Of a stretch of DNA of 18,830 nucleotides, positions 18,088 to 18,830 are shown piece after piece (the stretch's first letter is position 1; each line of letters starts with the position of its first letter). The notes beneath the pieces are model-generated. The model was not told the DNA's origin, did no database searches, and worked only from the letters and a program-made list of their open reading frames with translations. The position numbers and the translations under genes are program-made. Source of the DNA: Scedosporium boydii. Taxonomy: Eukaryota; Ascomycota; Sordariomycetes; Microascales; Microascaceae. The stretch lies in assembly GCA_002221725.1 (NCBI GenBank), contig NJFT01000392.1, forward strand, positions 1 through 18,830, in the 5' to 3' direction.

Positions 18088-18830
18088 GTTTCCCAAAGCT
18101 TACTTAGTATAGGAGATAAAATGATTATTCACTGCCAAGTTATGACTCGCCCTGAATATTAATGGGATCTCGTTCATTTATGGGGAAGATTAAATGGTTG
18201 GAAGGCCCGCAAAGCTGCCTGGCGGTCGTGAGGTAATAGTTCGGCTAATTCGATCAAATGAAAATTGGTGAGATACTTGTATCACAGCTGGGCCTAAGCT
18301 GATCATTCTAGATAAATAGTATAAGATACTCTTTTATGTAATTAAAAAAGAGTATTATAGTAAATAAGATAGTTTTTAATTAATTAATAAATTTTTATTA
18401 TTATAATTTTTTTATATTTGTAAAAATTTTAATTTTAATTTTTTATTTAAAATATAAAGTAATAATTTAAAAAAAAATATAATAAAAAAAGTAATAATAG
18501 TAGTGAGACAGGGAATAAGGTGACTGGTGTGAGGAGGGTTCAGTTCTCGTGTGGAGTGGAAGAGCGGCAGCAGAAGAACTTTCTTCCTTGCCCAGGGGGC
18601 AGAGCATAGTTATTTCTTTTCTTTTCTTCCTTCTCATCAGACAGAGGGAAGTTCTTCTTCTTCAAGTTCTTCATCATTATTAGTTCTTTCTTTAATTCAG
18701 TTGACTTCTTTTACCCAGTTCTATCTGGTCCTCATCATTGGTGACGTCCTGCTGCTTGTTCCGGCTTGACATATGTCACAGGGTGCTCCTTTGGGTACTG
18801 ACATGATTCTTCAACCTCCCCCTATTTGGA
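18088..18830. other. Gene-free right end with AT-rich block
   Basis: No gene is supported. After the stop of the ornithine-cyclodeaminase-type gene comes about 220 bp of mixed sequence, then an AT-rich block (18309-18500), then G-rich and CT/TTC-rich sequence. A 72-codon frame at 18551-18769 contains a poly-Ser run from TTC/TCA-like repeats and is probably not a gene. Confidence 0.5.
18309..18500. repeat. AT-rich block with 10-bp hairpin
   Basis: About 190 bp composed almost wholly of A and T, in sharp contrast to the gene before it. At its left edge ATACTCTTTT (18326-18335) and AAAAGAGTAT (18346-18355) form perfect arms around a 10-base loop. It may be a repeat remnant mutated towards AT, as in RIP-active fungi; no coding remnant was seen. 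Confidence 0.6.

Noticed and set aside
18551..18769. 72-codon frame with poly-Ser run
   Set aside because: The Ser run comes from simple TTC/TCA-type repeats; there is no conserved motif or promoter evidence.

Overview
The window looks like nuclear DNA of a filamentous ascomycete (Pezizomycotina). The evidence is short GT-AG introns with CTAAC/CTGAC-type branch points, a binuclear Zn2Cys6 regulator, a fungal-type MFS transporter and fungal amino-acid permease, CT-rich leaders and AT-rich gene-poor pockets. No bacterial operon features, RNA genes or CRISPR arrays were seen. The species cannot be named from the sequence.

Layout. 1-447: low-complexity sequence and nothing recognisable. 448-3064: an F-box-type protein gene whose 5' and 3' parts have well-formed introns, but whose centre (about 1578-1824) carries in-frame stops, so it is probably decaying. 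3607-4972: a second reading frame behind an intact TATA box, broken by four in-frame stops and a frame change. 4973-6494: gene-free DNA with a CT/GT-rich block and a dense G-run cluster. 6495-8282: an intronless 12-TM MFS (DHA1-like) transporter. 8283-9808: gene-free, with an AT-rich pocket.

9809-18087 is the most interesting part. It holds four genes that read as one nutrient-use module: (a) a Zn2Cys6 transcription factor with seven introns (minus strand); (b) a proline racemase / hydroxyproline epimerase / trans-3-hydroxy-L-proline dehydratase superfamily enzyme (minus); (c) a divergently transcribed amino-acid permease (plus); (d) an ornithine cyclodeaminase / mu-crystallin family enzyme (plus), the family that contains delta1-pyrroline-2-carboxylate and ketimine reductases. 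Import of a proline-type imino acid, its conversion by (b), and reduction of a cyclic imine to L-proline by (d) make a coherent route for hydroxyproline or D-proline. The racemase/permease intergenic region and the promoter of (d) each carry a CGG-N10-CCG site, the spacing used by the yeast proline-utilisation regulator Put3. That suggests a small regulon run by the neighbouring Zn2Cys6 protein.

The module is bracketed by AT-rich pockets (about 9165-9330 and 18309-18500), and the left third of the window holds decayed genes. Together these suggest an accessory or rapidly evolving neighbourhood. All family calls were made by eye from protein motifs, without database searches.
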